Shown: positions 7,532 to 17,925 of the stretch, piece after piece
Layout: each line of letters starts with the position of its first letter
How positions within the stretch are numbered: the first letter of the stretch is position 1
Assembly (NCBI RefSeq): GCF_039978735.1
Contig: NZ_JBDWAS010000033.1
Span: 27,877 to 91,876 of the forward strand
DNA: 64,000 bases
Direction: 5' to 3'
From: Maricaulis sp039978735
GTDB lineage: Bacteria; Pseudomonadota; Alphaproteobacteria; Caulobacterales; Maricaulaceae
The notes under the pieces: generated by a model
Told to the model about the DNA's origin: nothing
What the model saw: the letters and a program-made list of their open reading frames with translations, nothing else
Database searches by the model: none
Translations under genes and position numbers: made by a program

Positions 7532-9397
7532 ATGACGCAACGCGACGACATTGCCGACCGGTTCAAGCAGGGCGATCTGGCACGGGCCTATGATCTGTGC
7601 CTGGACGCCCTGCGCCACCGGCCCGACGATCTGTGGCTGCGCCACCGGGCTGTCCTGTGTCTCATCCGTTCCGGCGCTCTGGAGCGTGCCGAGCGCGACT
7701 TCTATCGTTTCCGCCTCGCCGAAGCACGCCACAACGAGGACTGTCTGGCGCTCGGTGCGCGTCTTCTCAAGGCCATGGCCTTCGAGGCCAACGCGGAAGA
7801 CTTCCCGACGCTGGCGCGATCGTCCGCGGATCGATACGCCGCAGTCTTCGAACAGACGGGCGGTCATTATCCCGGTATCAATGCAGCGACCATGGCTTTG
7901 CTGGCCGGCGATCGCGAGCGTTCGGTCGATCTTGCACGCCGGGTCCTGGAAAGCTGCCGCTCCGGCCTGCCGCTGGACCCCGAAGCCGCCTACTACCAGA
8001 AAGCCTCCGAGGCCGAAGCCCATCTCCTGCTCGCCCAGCCGGGCGCGGCCAATATGGCGCTGCGGTCCGCGATTGCGTGCGATCGCGAGAACTATCTCGC
8101 TCATGCGACGACGCTGCGCCAGCTGCGTCTGATCGCTGCGGCACTGGACATGCCCGACGCCTGGCTCGATGCGCTCGAACCGCCGCGGCCGGCGCATTAT
8201 GCCGGTCATCTTTTCCGCTCGGGAGCCGGTGACGGGATGGTCGCGCCCGATCGTGAAGTGCGGCTCAAGACCGCCATCGCCACCCTGCTGGAGCGCGAGA
8301 ATATCGGTCCCCTGCACGGGGCGCTCGCGGCGGGATCCGACATACTGATTGCCGAAGCGGGTCTGGCGGCCGGGTGCGCTCTGACCGTCGTTCTGCCGGT
8401 ACCCGTTGCGGTCTTCATCGATGCGTCCGTGCGTCCCTACGGACAGGCCTGGGTGCGCCGGTGCGAGGTGTGTCTGGAAGCGGCTGCAGACATCGTGGAA
8501 GTCACGACCGACCGCCGGATCCTCTCCGAGTTCAGCCTCAATCATGCCAGCGTGGTCGCCATGGGCATGGCGCGGATGCGGGCGTCGGTGCTGGCCAGCA
8601 CACCGGTCCAGCTGCTTGTCTTCGATGGCGAAGCCGGGCGTTCGGAATCCGGTACGGCCAGGGATGCCGCGGTCTGGCGCCAGTCCGGACTGCCGCAGCA
8701 TATCCTTCGCTTCGAGCGCAGCGTGCCGTCGGCATCGCTGCCGGTCATCGCCGGCGATGCCGCAAGCGACGACTTCAATCTCGTGATCCGCACCATGCTC
8801 TTTCTCGACATTCGCGGTTCCACCTCCGTGCCCGACGATCGTATCCCCACCTTTGTCCAGAAGGTTCTCGGCAGGCTTGCGGAAGTTTGCGAGAGCGGGC
8901 CCGACCGCCCGCTCTATACCGACAGCTGGGGCGACGGGCTCTTCCTCGTCTTCGGCAGTGTCGCGGAGGCCGCGCGCGCCGCCGTCGGTCTGCGTCGCGC
9001 ATTCGATGCGATCGACCTGGATGCGTTGGACCTGCCGCCCGGGCTCGGACTGCGGATTGGCGGCCATTGCGGGCCGGTGCAGGAGGGTATGGACCCGGTA
9101 CAGAAACGGACGGCCCCGTTCGGCGGGCAAGTGGCTGTCGCTTCACGAATCGAGTCCGTGACGGTGCCCGGATCGATCTTCGTCAGCGAAGCCTTCGCCG
9201 CACTTCTGTCGATGTCCAGACCCGCCGAATTTCGATGCGAATATGTCGGCCGGACCGAAATCGATCCGCTGCTGCCGATGACACGTCTCTACGCGCTGCG
9301 CAGCGTCGCGCCCGGGTCTCCGGCATCGGGAGAAATCCGGGCGTCAGCTCGAACCGAGCATGCGGCTCAGCAGATCGGGATCGACCAGTTCGAATGA
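7532..9397 (+). CDS. TPR protein with C-terminal class III nucleotide cyclase domain
   Basis: 621 residues. About 1-210 are helical TPR-like repeats. About 255-375 form a Rossmann-like segment around GALAAGSDILIAEAGLAAG that resembles SLOG-type nucleotide-binding folds. About 420-590 are a class III adenylate/guanylate cyclase homology domain. Both metal-binding Asp are present: D426 in FLDIRGST and D468 in SWGDGLFLVF. The position of the base-recognising Lys is Asp464, and the transition-state Asn is Ala535 in GGQVAVASRIE, while the transition-state Arg539 is kept. So it is either a cyclase with changed base choice or chemistry, or a degenerate nucleotide binder. No membrane segment. The 3' end overlaps the convergent Crp-type gene by 54 nt. 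Confidence 0.85.
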   Translation: MTQRDDIADRFKQGDLARAYDLCLDALRHRPDDLWLRHRAVLCLIRSGALERAERDFYRFRLAEARHNEDCLALGARLLKAMAFEANAEDFPTLARSSADRYAAVFEQTGGHYPGINAATMALLAGDRERSVDLARRVLESCRSGLPLDPEAAYYQKASEAEAHLLLAQPGAANMALRSAIACDRENYLAHATTLRQLRLIAAALDMPDAWLDALEPPRPAHYAGHLFRSGAGDGMVAPDREVRLKTAIATLLERENIGPLHGALAAGSDILIAEAGLAAGCALTVVLPVPVAVFIDASVRPYGQAWVRRCEVCLEAAADIVEVTTDRRILSEFSLNHASVVAMGMARMRASVLASTPVQLLVFDGEAGRSESGTARDAAVWRQSGLPQHILRFERSVPSASLPVIAGDAASDDFNLVIRTMLFLDIRGSTSVPDDRIPTFVQKVLGRLAEVCESGPDRPLYTDSWGDGLFLVFGSVAEAARAAVGLRRAFDAIDLDALDLPPGLGLRIGGHCGPVQEGMDPVQKRTAPFGGQVAVASRIESVTVPGSIFVSEAFAALLSMSRPAEFRCEYVGRTEIDPLLPMTRLYALRSVAPGSPASGEIRASARTEHAAQQIGIDQFE

Positions 9398-10030
9398 CCG
9401 GTTATTGCGCTTGAGCAGGCCGCGACGTTCCAGATCGTTCACGGTGCGGGATGTGGTTTCGCGCGTGGTGTTCACGCGGCGGGCCAGTTCGGTCATGGAC
9501 GGGGCGACCTGGATGGTCCGGCTGTTGCCGGCCTTGTCCGACGGTTCGGACATGCGCAGTAATTCCGCGTAGATGCGGCCCGGCGCCGACAGCGAAGACA
9601 GTTCGAACATGCGCTGTGTGGTGTGATGGATGCGGGTCGCCAGAATGCGGCACAGGGCCAGACCGATACTGCCATGCCGACGCAGCAGGTCGAAGAACTG
9701 TGCGCCGGTGAGTGCCGCGATCCGGCACGGTGTCTCCGCCACGATCTCCGAGGTTCGCGGTTTACCGGTCAGCGCTGCGAGCTCACCGAAGATGGCGCCG
9801 GCACCGAACCAGTCCAGCCAGATCTCCTGACCGTTCTCGGACAGCAATACCACGCGGACCGACCCCTCCAGCAGGATGAAGACATGATCCTCATCCTCTT
9901 CCTGGGCGATAATCGTGGTGCCGACCTCGACATGACGGATCTCGGACATCGCGATCAATGCCTCGCGGGCCCCCGGCTCGGGAATGTCAAGCGAGTCCAG
10001 GGCTATGGTCCAAGCCTCGTCCTGCTCCAT
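9344..10030 (-). CDS. Crp/Fnr-family transcription regulator
   Basis: About 228 residues from the ATG at 10030, which has GGAG 8 nt upstream; an ATG at 10036 and an open frame to 10141 are less likely starts. The N-terminal cyclic-nucleotide-binding fold includes the phosphate-binding cassette FGELAALTGKPRTSEIVA, whose Glu and Arg are the residues that hold cAMP in true CRP proteins. There is no N-terminal Cys cluster, so it is not an oxygen-sensing Fnr. The C-terminal winged helix has MTELARRVNTTRETTSRTV as the recognition region. It converges with the cyclase gene and overlaps its last 54 nt, an arrangement that allows antisense interference and hints at a functional link. Confidence 0.9.
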   Translation of the reverse strand: MEQDEAWTIALDSLDIPEPGAREALIAMSEIRHVEVGTTIIAQEEDEDHVFILLEGSVRVVLLSENGQEIWLDWFGAGAIFGELAALTGKPRTSEIVAETPCRIAALTGAQFFDLLRRHGSIGLALCRILATRIHHTTQRMFELSSLSAPGRIYAELLRMSEPSDKAGNSRTIQVAPSMTELARRVNTTRETTSRTVNDLERRGLLKRNNRSFELVDPDLLSRMLGSS

Positions 10031-10166
10031 CCGCATTTCTCCGAATCGATCCCGCACGTTTGCGAATGATAGTCGGGACCTGCCGGGAAAACCAAGGCAC
10101 TCTGCCGGAGAAAGTACCGAACGAACGGGATTTGTCGCCAAGCGTGAGCTGAGAGGTTAGCGTGGA

Positions 10167-10181
10167 GTAAACAGTGTTCAG
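10167..10181. promoter_or_regulatory. Degenerate palindrome GTAAACA-N-TGTTTAC upstream of alkylsulfatase-like gene
   Basis: GTAAACAGTGTTC at 10167-10179 lies 19-31 bp before the start codon at 10198. Twelve of its 13 bases recur on the other strand at 30142-30154, in front of the RND adaptor gene. Both look like copies of a 15-bp palindrome GTAAACA-N-TGTTTAC, the size of a TetR-type operator. The shared site suggests co-regulation; the regulator is not in the window. Confidence 0.35.
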
Positions 10182-10197
10182 GCGGGGAGGTTCGAAC

Positions 10198-12213
10198 ATG
10201 GTGTGCAAACGGGCGACGATTATGGCCATGGCTGCTCTTCTTTTCGTGGCGGCGTGCTCCGGGCCTTCACCGCAACAGCCGCCGGAGATTTCAGCAAATG
10301 AGGCCGATACAGACGGGGCCTTTCCGGCAACCGCTGCGACCGGCCGTCTGAACGCGGAAATCGCGCGCGATCCCGCGCTGATCGACGATGAAGACTGGGC
10401 GCTGGTGCGGCGCGGTTTTGTCGCACGCGACGACGACCTGGATATCCGCGATGCTGACGGGCGTTCGATCTGGCGACCCGCCGACTATGCCTTCCTCGAT
10501 GGGGAAGACGCGCCGGATACGGTTCATCCCAGCCTGTGGCGGCAGGCCCGCCTGAATGCCGAATATGGTCTCTACGAAGTTGTTCCGGGCATCTACCAGG
10601 TCCGCGGCTATGACCTGGCCAACATGTCGATCGTCGAGGGTGAGACCGGACGGATCGTCATTGATCCGCTGACATCGGTCGAGACGGCACAGGCGGCGCT
10701 GGCGCTCGTCGAGCGCGAGCTCGGCCCCAGGCCTGTATCCGCCGTCATCCTCACGCACAGCCATATCGACCATTTCGGCGGCGTCGAGGCGATCGAGGGC
10801 GCGTTGGGCGAGGGTCCTGTCCCTGTCATCGCGCCGGCCGGCTTTCTCGAGGAGGCCGTCAGCGAGAATGTCATGGCTGGTGTCGTGATGGCCCGGCGTG
10901 CCGGCTACATGTATGGCACGCATCTGCCGCGCACCGCACGCGGGCATGTCGGCTCCGGCCTTGGCAAGCATCCCGCACTGGGCCGCCACACCATCGCTGA
11001 GCCCGATATCATTATCGACCATACCGGCCAGATGCTGGAAATCGATGGTGTGCGAATGGAATTCCAGTACGCGCCGGACACCGAAGCCCCGGCCGAGCTG
11101 ACGGTGTTTTTCCCGGATTTCCAGGCCTGGTGCGGCGCCGAGCTCGTCTCGCGCAATCTGCACAATCTCTACACACTGCGAGGCGCGCAGGTGCGCGACG
11201 CGCTGGCCTGGTCGGCAGGGATAGAGGAAGCCCGCCGCGTCTTCGGCGCGCGCGCGGAGGTGGCCTTCAACAGCCATCACTGGCCGGTCTGGGGCGCGGG
11301 CGATGTCGACGACTTCCTCGTCGCCCAGCGCGATATATACAAATACATCCACGACCAGACCCTGCGGCTGGCGGCCCGCGGCCTCGGGCCGGACGAGATC
11401 GCCGAGACGATTGTCTTGCCGGACGCGCTCGCCGGCCGGTTCGCCGTGCGCGGGTATTACGGCACGCTGCGGCACAATTCGCGCGCGGTCTATCAACGCT
11501 ATTTTGGCTGGTATGACGGTGTTCCGGCCAATCTCGACCCTCTGCCCAGGGGGGAGGCCGCGCAGCGCTATGTTGATCTGCTTGGTGGTGCGGAGGCCGT
11601 CATCGCGGCGGCGGAGACCGCGTTTGCAGGCGGCGACTATCGCTGGTCCGCCGAGCTGGCCCAGCATGCAGTCTATGCGGTTCCGGGCAATGAGGCGGCC
11701 GCCGCCATCCTGGCACGCAGCTATGAACAGCTCGGCTACCGCGCCGAGTCGGCGCCCTGGCGGGATGTATATCTGTCGGCTGCCCGTGAATTGCGGCACG
11801 GCATTCCGCAGACAGACGCGGTGCGGGCATCGGAAGGTATTCTGGACGCGATCCCGCTCGACATGTTCTTTGCGGCGATGGCCACGCGGATCGACGGGCT
11901 GCGCGCTGCCCGCCAGAACCGTGTGTTCAACTTCGTCTTCACGGACGTCGGCGAGACACACGTCATCGAGCTGTCCAACGGGGTCATGCACCATCACCGC
12001 GGGGAGGCCCGGCCGGATGCGGATGCGACAGTCGAGCTGACCCGCACCTTCTGGATGCGCCTGCTGCAACAGGAGGCCGGCCTGCTCGACATGCTCGCCT
12101 CGCAGGAGTTTGCCATTCGTGGCGACCGGCGCGCGCTTCTGGGCTTCTTTGCCTTGCTGGAGCAGCCCGATCCGGACTTTCCGATCGTCACCGGGCGGCC
12201 TGATGCGCGTTGA
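10198..12213 (+). CDS. Alkylsulfatase-like metallo-beta-lactamase-fold lipoprotein
   Basis: 671 residues from the ATG at 10198, which has GGGGAGG seven bases upstream; a GTG at 10174 is open but lacks a site. A signal peptide ends in the lipobox FVAAC, with the lipidated Cys at residue 20, so the protein is probably membrane-anchored in the periplasm or outer membrane. The metal-binding motif THSHIDH and following segments match the SdsA1-type linear alkylsulfatases: metallo-beta-lactamase domain, then a helical dimerisation domain, then an SCP2-like C-terminal domain. The family hydrolyses primary or secondary alkyl sulfates to alcohol and sulfate. The actual substrate is not shown. A TetR-like palindrome lies just upstream. 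Confidence 0.85.
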   Translation: MVCKRATIMAMAALLFVAACSGPSPQQPPEISANEADTDGAFPATAATGRLNAEIARDPALIDDEDWALVRRGFVARDDDLDIRDADGRSIWRPADYAFLDGEDAPDTVHPSLWRQARLNAEYGLYEVVPGIYQVRGYDLANMSIVEGETGRIVIDPLTSVETAQAALALVERELGPRPVSAVILTHSHIDHFGGVEAIEGALGEGPVPVIAPAGFLEEAVSENVMAGVVMARRAGYMYGTHLPRTARGHVGSGLGKHPALGRHTIAEPDIIIDHTGQMLEIDGVRMEFQYAPDTEAPAELTVFFPDFQAWCGAELVSRNLHNLYTLRGAQVRDALAWSAGIEEARRVFGARAEVAFNSHHWPVWGAGDVDDFLVAQRDIYKYIHDQTLRLAARGLGPDEIAETIVLPDALAGRFAVRGYYGTLRHNSRAVYQRYFGWYDGVPANLDPLPRGEAAQRYVDLLGGAEAVIAAAETAFAGGDYRWSAELAQHAVYAVPGNEAAAAILARSYEQLGYRAESAPWRDVYLSAARELRHGIPQTDAVRASEGILDAIPLDMFFAAMATRIDGLRAARQNRVFNFVFTDVGETHVIELSNGVMHHHRGEARPDADATVELTRTFWMRLLQQEAGLLDMLASQEFAIRGDRRALLGFFALLEQPDPDFPIVTGRPDAR

Positions 12214-12261
12214 AGCTTTTGCGCTGCGACGAAAACCTGATTAATTGCCGCGACAAAGGAC

Positions 12262-14934
12262 ATGAGGGGTATGGCGATGCGTGCACTGGCGACAGCAATT
12301 CTGGCGGCGCTTTTCGGAACCATCGGGGCGGGGGCGCAAACGGCGCCGCTGACGGTCCAGTATGATGATGCTGTTCCCAGCCTCCTGTCCGAATACGGCT
12401 ACGAGTTCGGTGCCGAGATCACGCCGCCGGCCGAGGCTGTCGACTATCTCTATACGCTCGCCGAAGCATCGGCTGACCGGATGCGCGTTGTCGAATACGC
12501 CCGCAGCTGGGAGGGCCGTCCGCTCGTCTATGCCGTGATCGCCCGTCCCGAAACGATGGACCGGCTCGACACGATCCAGTCCGGCCTGCAACAGCTTGCC
12601 GATCCGGCAGGCCTGAATGCGGCGGACCGGGATCGTCTGATCGCCGACCTGCCGGCTGTCGTCTGGCTGTCCTATGGCGTGCATGGCGACGAAATCTCGT
12701 CGACCGATGCCGGCCTGCGCATGGCCTATCATCTGCTCGCCGCGCGCGGCGACGACGTGGTCGACACCATCCTGGACAATACGATCGTCATCATTGATCC
12801 GAGCCAGAATCCGGACGGCCGCAACCGCTTCGTCCAGTCCTTCCGGGCAGCGCGAGGGCTGTCGCCCAGCGAAGACCGGTTCACGGCCGAGCATGATCAG
12901 CCCTGGCCCGGCGGGCGGTTCAACCACTATCTCTTCGATCTCAACCGCGACTGGTTCGCCCGCACCCAGCCGGAGACGCGCGGACGCGTCGATGCCATCC
13001 TGGACTGGCGGCCCGTCGTGGTGGTGGACGCCCACGAGATGGGCGGGGACAGCAGCTATTTCTTCGCGCCGTCGGCGGAACCCTTCAATCCGAACATTGT
13101 CGACAGCCAGCGCGCCGCCCAGGCGCTGATCGGCCGCAATCATGGCGAATGGTTCGACCGTCTTGGATACGACTACTACACGCGCGAAGTCTTCGACGCC
13201 TTCTATCCCGGCTATGGTGACATGTGGCCGACCCTGCAGGGCGCCATCGCGATGACCTATGAACAGGCCTCGGCGCGGGGTCTGGAATGGCGCCGCCGTG
13301 ACGGGTCTTTGCTGACCTATGCCGACGGGGTCGACCGTCACTTCATCGCCAGCCTTTCAACGGCGCAGGTGGTGGCCGAGAACCGGCCGCGCTTCCTGCG
13401 CGATTTCGTGGCTTTCCGGGACAGTGCTTCGACGAGCGCTGACGCGCCGCAAGCCGTGCTTCTGGACATCGCCTCTAATCGCTGGGGCGCCGAGCGCATG
13501 GCGCGGAACCTGGCAGCCCAGGATATTGCCGTGTCGCGGCTGGCGCCGGGTGCGTCGGCCTGTGGTGCAAGCTTCGAGGCGGGCGCTTTCCTCGTACGCT
13601 TCGACCAGCCCTCCGGCCGTCTCGCCCGCACCCTGATGGAAGCGACGACGGATCTGCCCGCCGACTTCATGCGTGAGCAGGAGCGCCGCCGCAGTGAAGG
13701 TCTGGGGCATGAGCTTTATGACGTGACCGCCTGGTCCTTGCCGCTGATGGGCAATGTGGATGCCGTCGAGTGCCGCCGTACGCCGGCGGTCGATGCCCAG
13801 CCGGTTAACGCTGAAATGCCGATCGAACGGATCGCCGGTGGTGGCTCGTCAGAGTGGGGCTATGTCATCCCCTGGAGCGATGCCGGCCAGGCCTATCTGG
13901 TGGCGGCTCTCGCCCAGGAAGGCGTGCCCATGCGCACGACGAATGCCAGCTTCCGCATCGGTGACATCACCTATCCGCGGGGCAGCGTCGTTGTGCCGCG
14001 TCATTCCGCGCCGGACGATCTGGACAATCTGATCACGCGGCTGGCGGCCGAGATCGGCGCGCGTTTCGACGGCATGCCCAGCAGCTGGGTCGATGACGGT
14101 CCCAATCCCGGTTCGGACAATTTCTACCCGGTGCGCGAGCCGCGGGTGGCGATGGCCTGGGGTGACGGAGTCGATCCGACCTCTGCCGGCGCGACTCGCT
14201 ATGTGCTGGAACGCCGCTTCGGCATTCCGGTTGCGGTCATTCGCACAGGCACGATCAGCCGGGCCAATCTCGACAATTACGATGTCCTGATCCTGCCCGA
14301 GCAACGCTGGGGTCAGCTGGGTTCGGAACTGGGCGATGGCGGCCGGACGGCGATCCAGGGCTTTGCCCGCGGCGGCGGCGTCGTTGTCGGCCTGGGCGAC
14401 GCGACCCGCTGGCTGGCGGACAGCGAGGTCGCGATGATGCCGGCCCAGCGCGAGCGCGCCGCAGACTCGCCCCGCGAAGCCTCGGCCAGTGGCGAGGTGA
14501 TCGACGGACGGATCCTGGCGAACCGGGAAGAATTGCGTGCCAGCGAGACGGCTTCCGGCGCCATGCCGGATTCTTCGCCGGGCGCTCTGGCCCGCGTTGA
14601 AGCCAATCCGGATGTGTGGATGTCGGCGGGGTATGACCGCGGGGCGGCGGCGCTGGTGACCGGATCGGACATCTATGCGCCTGTCGAGATGGACGATGCC
14701 GATACCGCGCTGCGCTTTGCCGGCCCGGACGAGCTCGTTGCCGGCGGGTATCTGTGGGACGACTATGCCGGACAACTGGCCTACAAGCCCTTTGTCCTGT
14801 CGCGCAGCTATGGCAGCGGCCAGGTCGTGGCCTTCACCCAGTCCCCGACCACCCGGGCCTATCTCGACGGTCTTGATCTTCTGTTGCTCAACGCCGTGAT
14901 CTTGGGCCCGTCGCGCTCCCGCGCCTTCCGCTAG
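12262..14934 (+). CDS. Exported M14-family zinc carboxypeptidase-like protein
   Basis: 890 residues with a signal peptide ending near GAGAQ (about residue 25). The zinc site of the M14 fold is visible: GVHGDEISS gives the H-x-x-E pair, and VVDAHEMGG supplies the third His. NPDGRNRF and FDLNRDWF match the substrate-carboxylate region typical of large bacterial M14 proteins. The long C-terminal half (about residues 380-890) carries further domains common in these bacterial proteins, including a glutamine-amidotransferase-like fold. It follows the alkylsulfatase gene by 48 nt on the same strand, so the two exported hydrolases may be co-transcribed. The start could also be the ATG at 12271 or 12277. 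Likely role: degradation of extracellular or periplasmic peptides. Confidence 0.85.
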   Translation: MRGMAMRALATAILAALFGTIGAGAQTAPLTVQYDDAVPSLLSEYGYEFGAEITPPAEAVDYLYTLAEASADRMRVVEYARSWEGRPLVYAVIARPETMDRLDTIQSGLQQLADPAGLNAADRDRLIADLPAVVWLSYGVHGDEISSTDAGLRMAYHLLAARGDDVVDTILDNTIVIIDPSQNPDGRNRFVQSFRAARGLSPSEDRFTAEHDQPWPGGRFNHYLFDLNRDWFARTQPETRGRVDAILDWRPVVVVDAHEMGGDSSYFFAPSAEPFNPNIVDSQRAAQALIGRNHGEWFDRLGYDYYTREVFDAFYPGYGDMWPTLQGAIAMTYEQASARGLEWRRRDGSLLTYADGVDRHFIASLSTAQVVAENRPRFLRDFVAFRDSASTSADAPQAVLLDIASNRWGAERMARNLAAQDIAVSRLAPGASACGASFEAGAFLVRFDQPSGRLARTLMEATTDLPADFMREQERRRSEGLGHELYDVTAWSLPLMGNVDAVECRRTPAVDAQPVNAEMPIERIAGGGSSEWGYVIPWSDAGQAYLVAALAQEGVPMRTTNASFRIGDITYPRGSVVVPRHSAPDDLDNLITRLAAEIGARFDGMPSSWVDDGPNPGSDNFYPVREPRVAMAWGDGVDPTSAGATRYVLERRFGIPVAVIRTGTISRANLDNYDVLILPEQRWGQLGSELGDGGRTAIQGFARGGGVVVGLGDATRWLADSEVAMMPAQRERAADSPREASASGEVIDGRILANREELRASETASGAMPDSSPGALARVEANPDVWMSAGYDRGAAALVTGSDIYAPVEMDDADTALRFAGPDELVAGGYLWDDYAGQLAYKPFVLSRSYGSGQVVAFTQSPTTRAYLDGLDLLLLNAVILGPSRSRAFR

Positions 14935-14947
14935 CCAATCGCCTTGC

Positions 14948-14974
14948 AGCCTCCGGGGTTCCGCCCCGGAGGCT
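14948..14974. terminator. Hairpin between convergent M14 peptidase and ABC-F genes
   Basis: A perfect 11-bp stem (AGCCTCCGGGG / CCCCGGAGGCT) with a TTCCG loop lies in the 55-bp gap where the two genes converge. There is no clear U-run, so it may act as a two-way attenuator or RNA 3'-end protector rather than a classic terminator. Confidence 0.65.
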
Positions 14975-14989
14975 CAGGCTGACGAAGCT

Positions 14990-16816
<1,827 letters not shown>

Positions 16817-17015
16817 GCGCCGACGCATACAATTGCGCGGGCCTGTCGTCACGGGTTTCCGGCATCGCGCACATTAAGGGGGGACAAAGGGAATAACCGT
16901 CCCTCTGGTGGGGTTTCTGTACAAAGGCTCATTTGTGCGCGAACCGGGACAGGCCTAGTCTTGCCCCAATTTTGCCATTTTCAGGGGAGGCGGCTCACAG
17001 GGGTCGCGACGGGAT

Positions 17016-17903
17016 ATGCTGGAAATCAACAATCTTACCAAGACTTACGCGGGCGGTGTGCGCGCCATGGACGGTGTCACGCTGAACATTCCCAAGGGCA
17101 TGTTCGGTCTGCTCGGCCCGAACGGTGCGGGCAAGTCGACGCTGATGCGCACGCTGGCAACGCTGCAGGCGCCGGACAGCGGTACGGCGACGTTCGACGG
17201 TATCGACGTCGTGCGCGAACCCAAGGCGCTGCGTTCGGTGCTGGGCTATCTGCCGCAGGATTTCGGCGTCTATCCGCGCATGTCAGCCCGCGCGATGCTG
17301 GATCATCTGGCGGTGCTCAAGGGCATTTCCAACGGCAAGGAGCGCAAGAAGGTCGTCGAAGCCCTGCTGGAGCAGACCAATCTGACCCAGCATGCCGGCA
17401 AGTCCGTCGCCAGCTATTCCGGCGGCATGCGCCAGCGCTTCGGCATTGCCCAGGCGCTGCTCGGTGATCCGAAACTCATCATCGTCGACGAGCCGACCGC
17501 CGGCCTCGACCCCGAAGAGCGCAACCGCTTCCACAATCTCCTGTCCGAAATCGGCGAGAATGTCGTCGTCATCCTGTCGACCCATATCGTCGAGGACGTT
17601 GCCGATCTTTGCCCGGCCATGGCGATCATGAATGGCGGCAAGATCGTTGCGCAGGGCGCTCCGGCGGATCTGATTGCCCAGCTGAACGGCAAGGTCTGGG
17701 CGAAGACGGTGGCCAAGGGTGAACTGCCGGCTGTCCGCTCCCGTCTCAACGTCATCTCCGAACGCCTGACGATGGGCCAGGTTCTGGTGCGGGTCCTGTC
17801 GGACACCGATCCGGGCGAGGGCTTCGAAGCTGCGACGCCGGATCTCGAGGATGTCTATTTCGCCACCATCACCGACGGCCGCCGGGCCGCCAACGCTGCA
17901 TAA
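17016..17903 (+). CDS. ABC transporter ATP-binding protein
   Basis: 295 residues, the nucleotide-binding subunit of an ABC-2 type exporter. Walker A GPNGAGKST lies near residue 35, the signature SYSGGMRQRFGIAQALL follows, and Walker B LIIVDEPTAGLDP precedes the H-loop STHIVEDV. A roughly 90-residue C-terminal extension is present. The next gene, 22 nt downstream, is the permease fused to a peptidase, and the pair form one transporter. The 163-bp upstream gap separates it from the divergent uup gene; within it, ACAAA-N6-TTTGT near 16920 is the only symmetrical element noticed. Confidence 0.95.
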   Translation: MLEINNLTKTYAGGVRAMDGVTLNIPKGMFGLLGPNGAGKSTLMRTLATLQAPDSGTATFDGIDVVREPKALRSVLGYLPQDFGVYPRMSARAMLDHLAVLKGISNGKERKKVVEALLEQTNLTQHAGKSVASYSGGMRQRFGIAQALLGDPKLIIVDEPTAGLDPEERNRFHNLLSEIGENVVVILSTHIVEDVADLCPAMAIMNGGKIVAQGAPADLIAQLNGKVWAKTVAKGELPAVRSRLNVISERLTMGQVLVRVLSDTDPGEGFEAATPDLEDVYFATITDGRRAANAA

Positions 17904-17925
17904 GCGGCGCGAGGGAGGCTCAGCC

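Noticed and set aside
4769..9397. Calling the TIR-cyclase unit a standard Pycsar or CBASS system
   Set aside because: The TIR protein has no cyclic-nucleotide-binding domain, there is no CD-NTase, and the cyclase has extra TPR and Rossmann-like parts and altered active-site residues.
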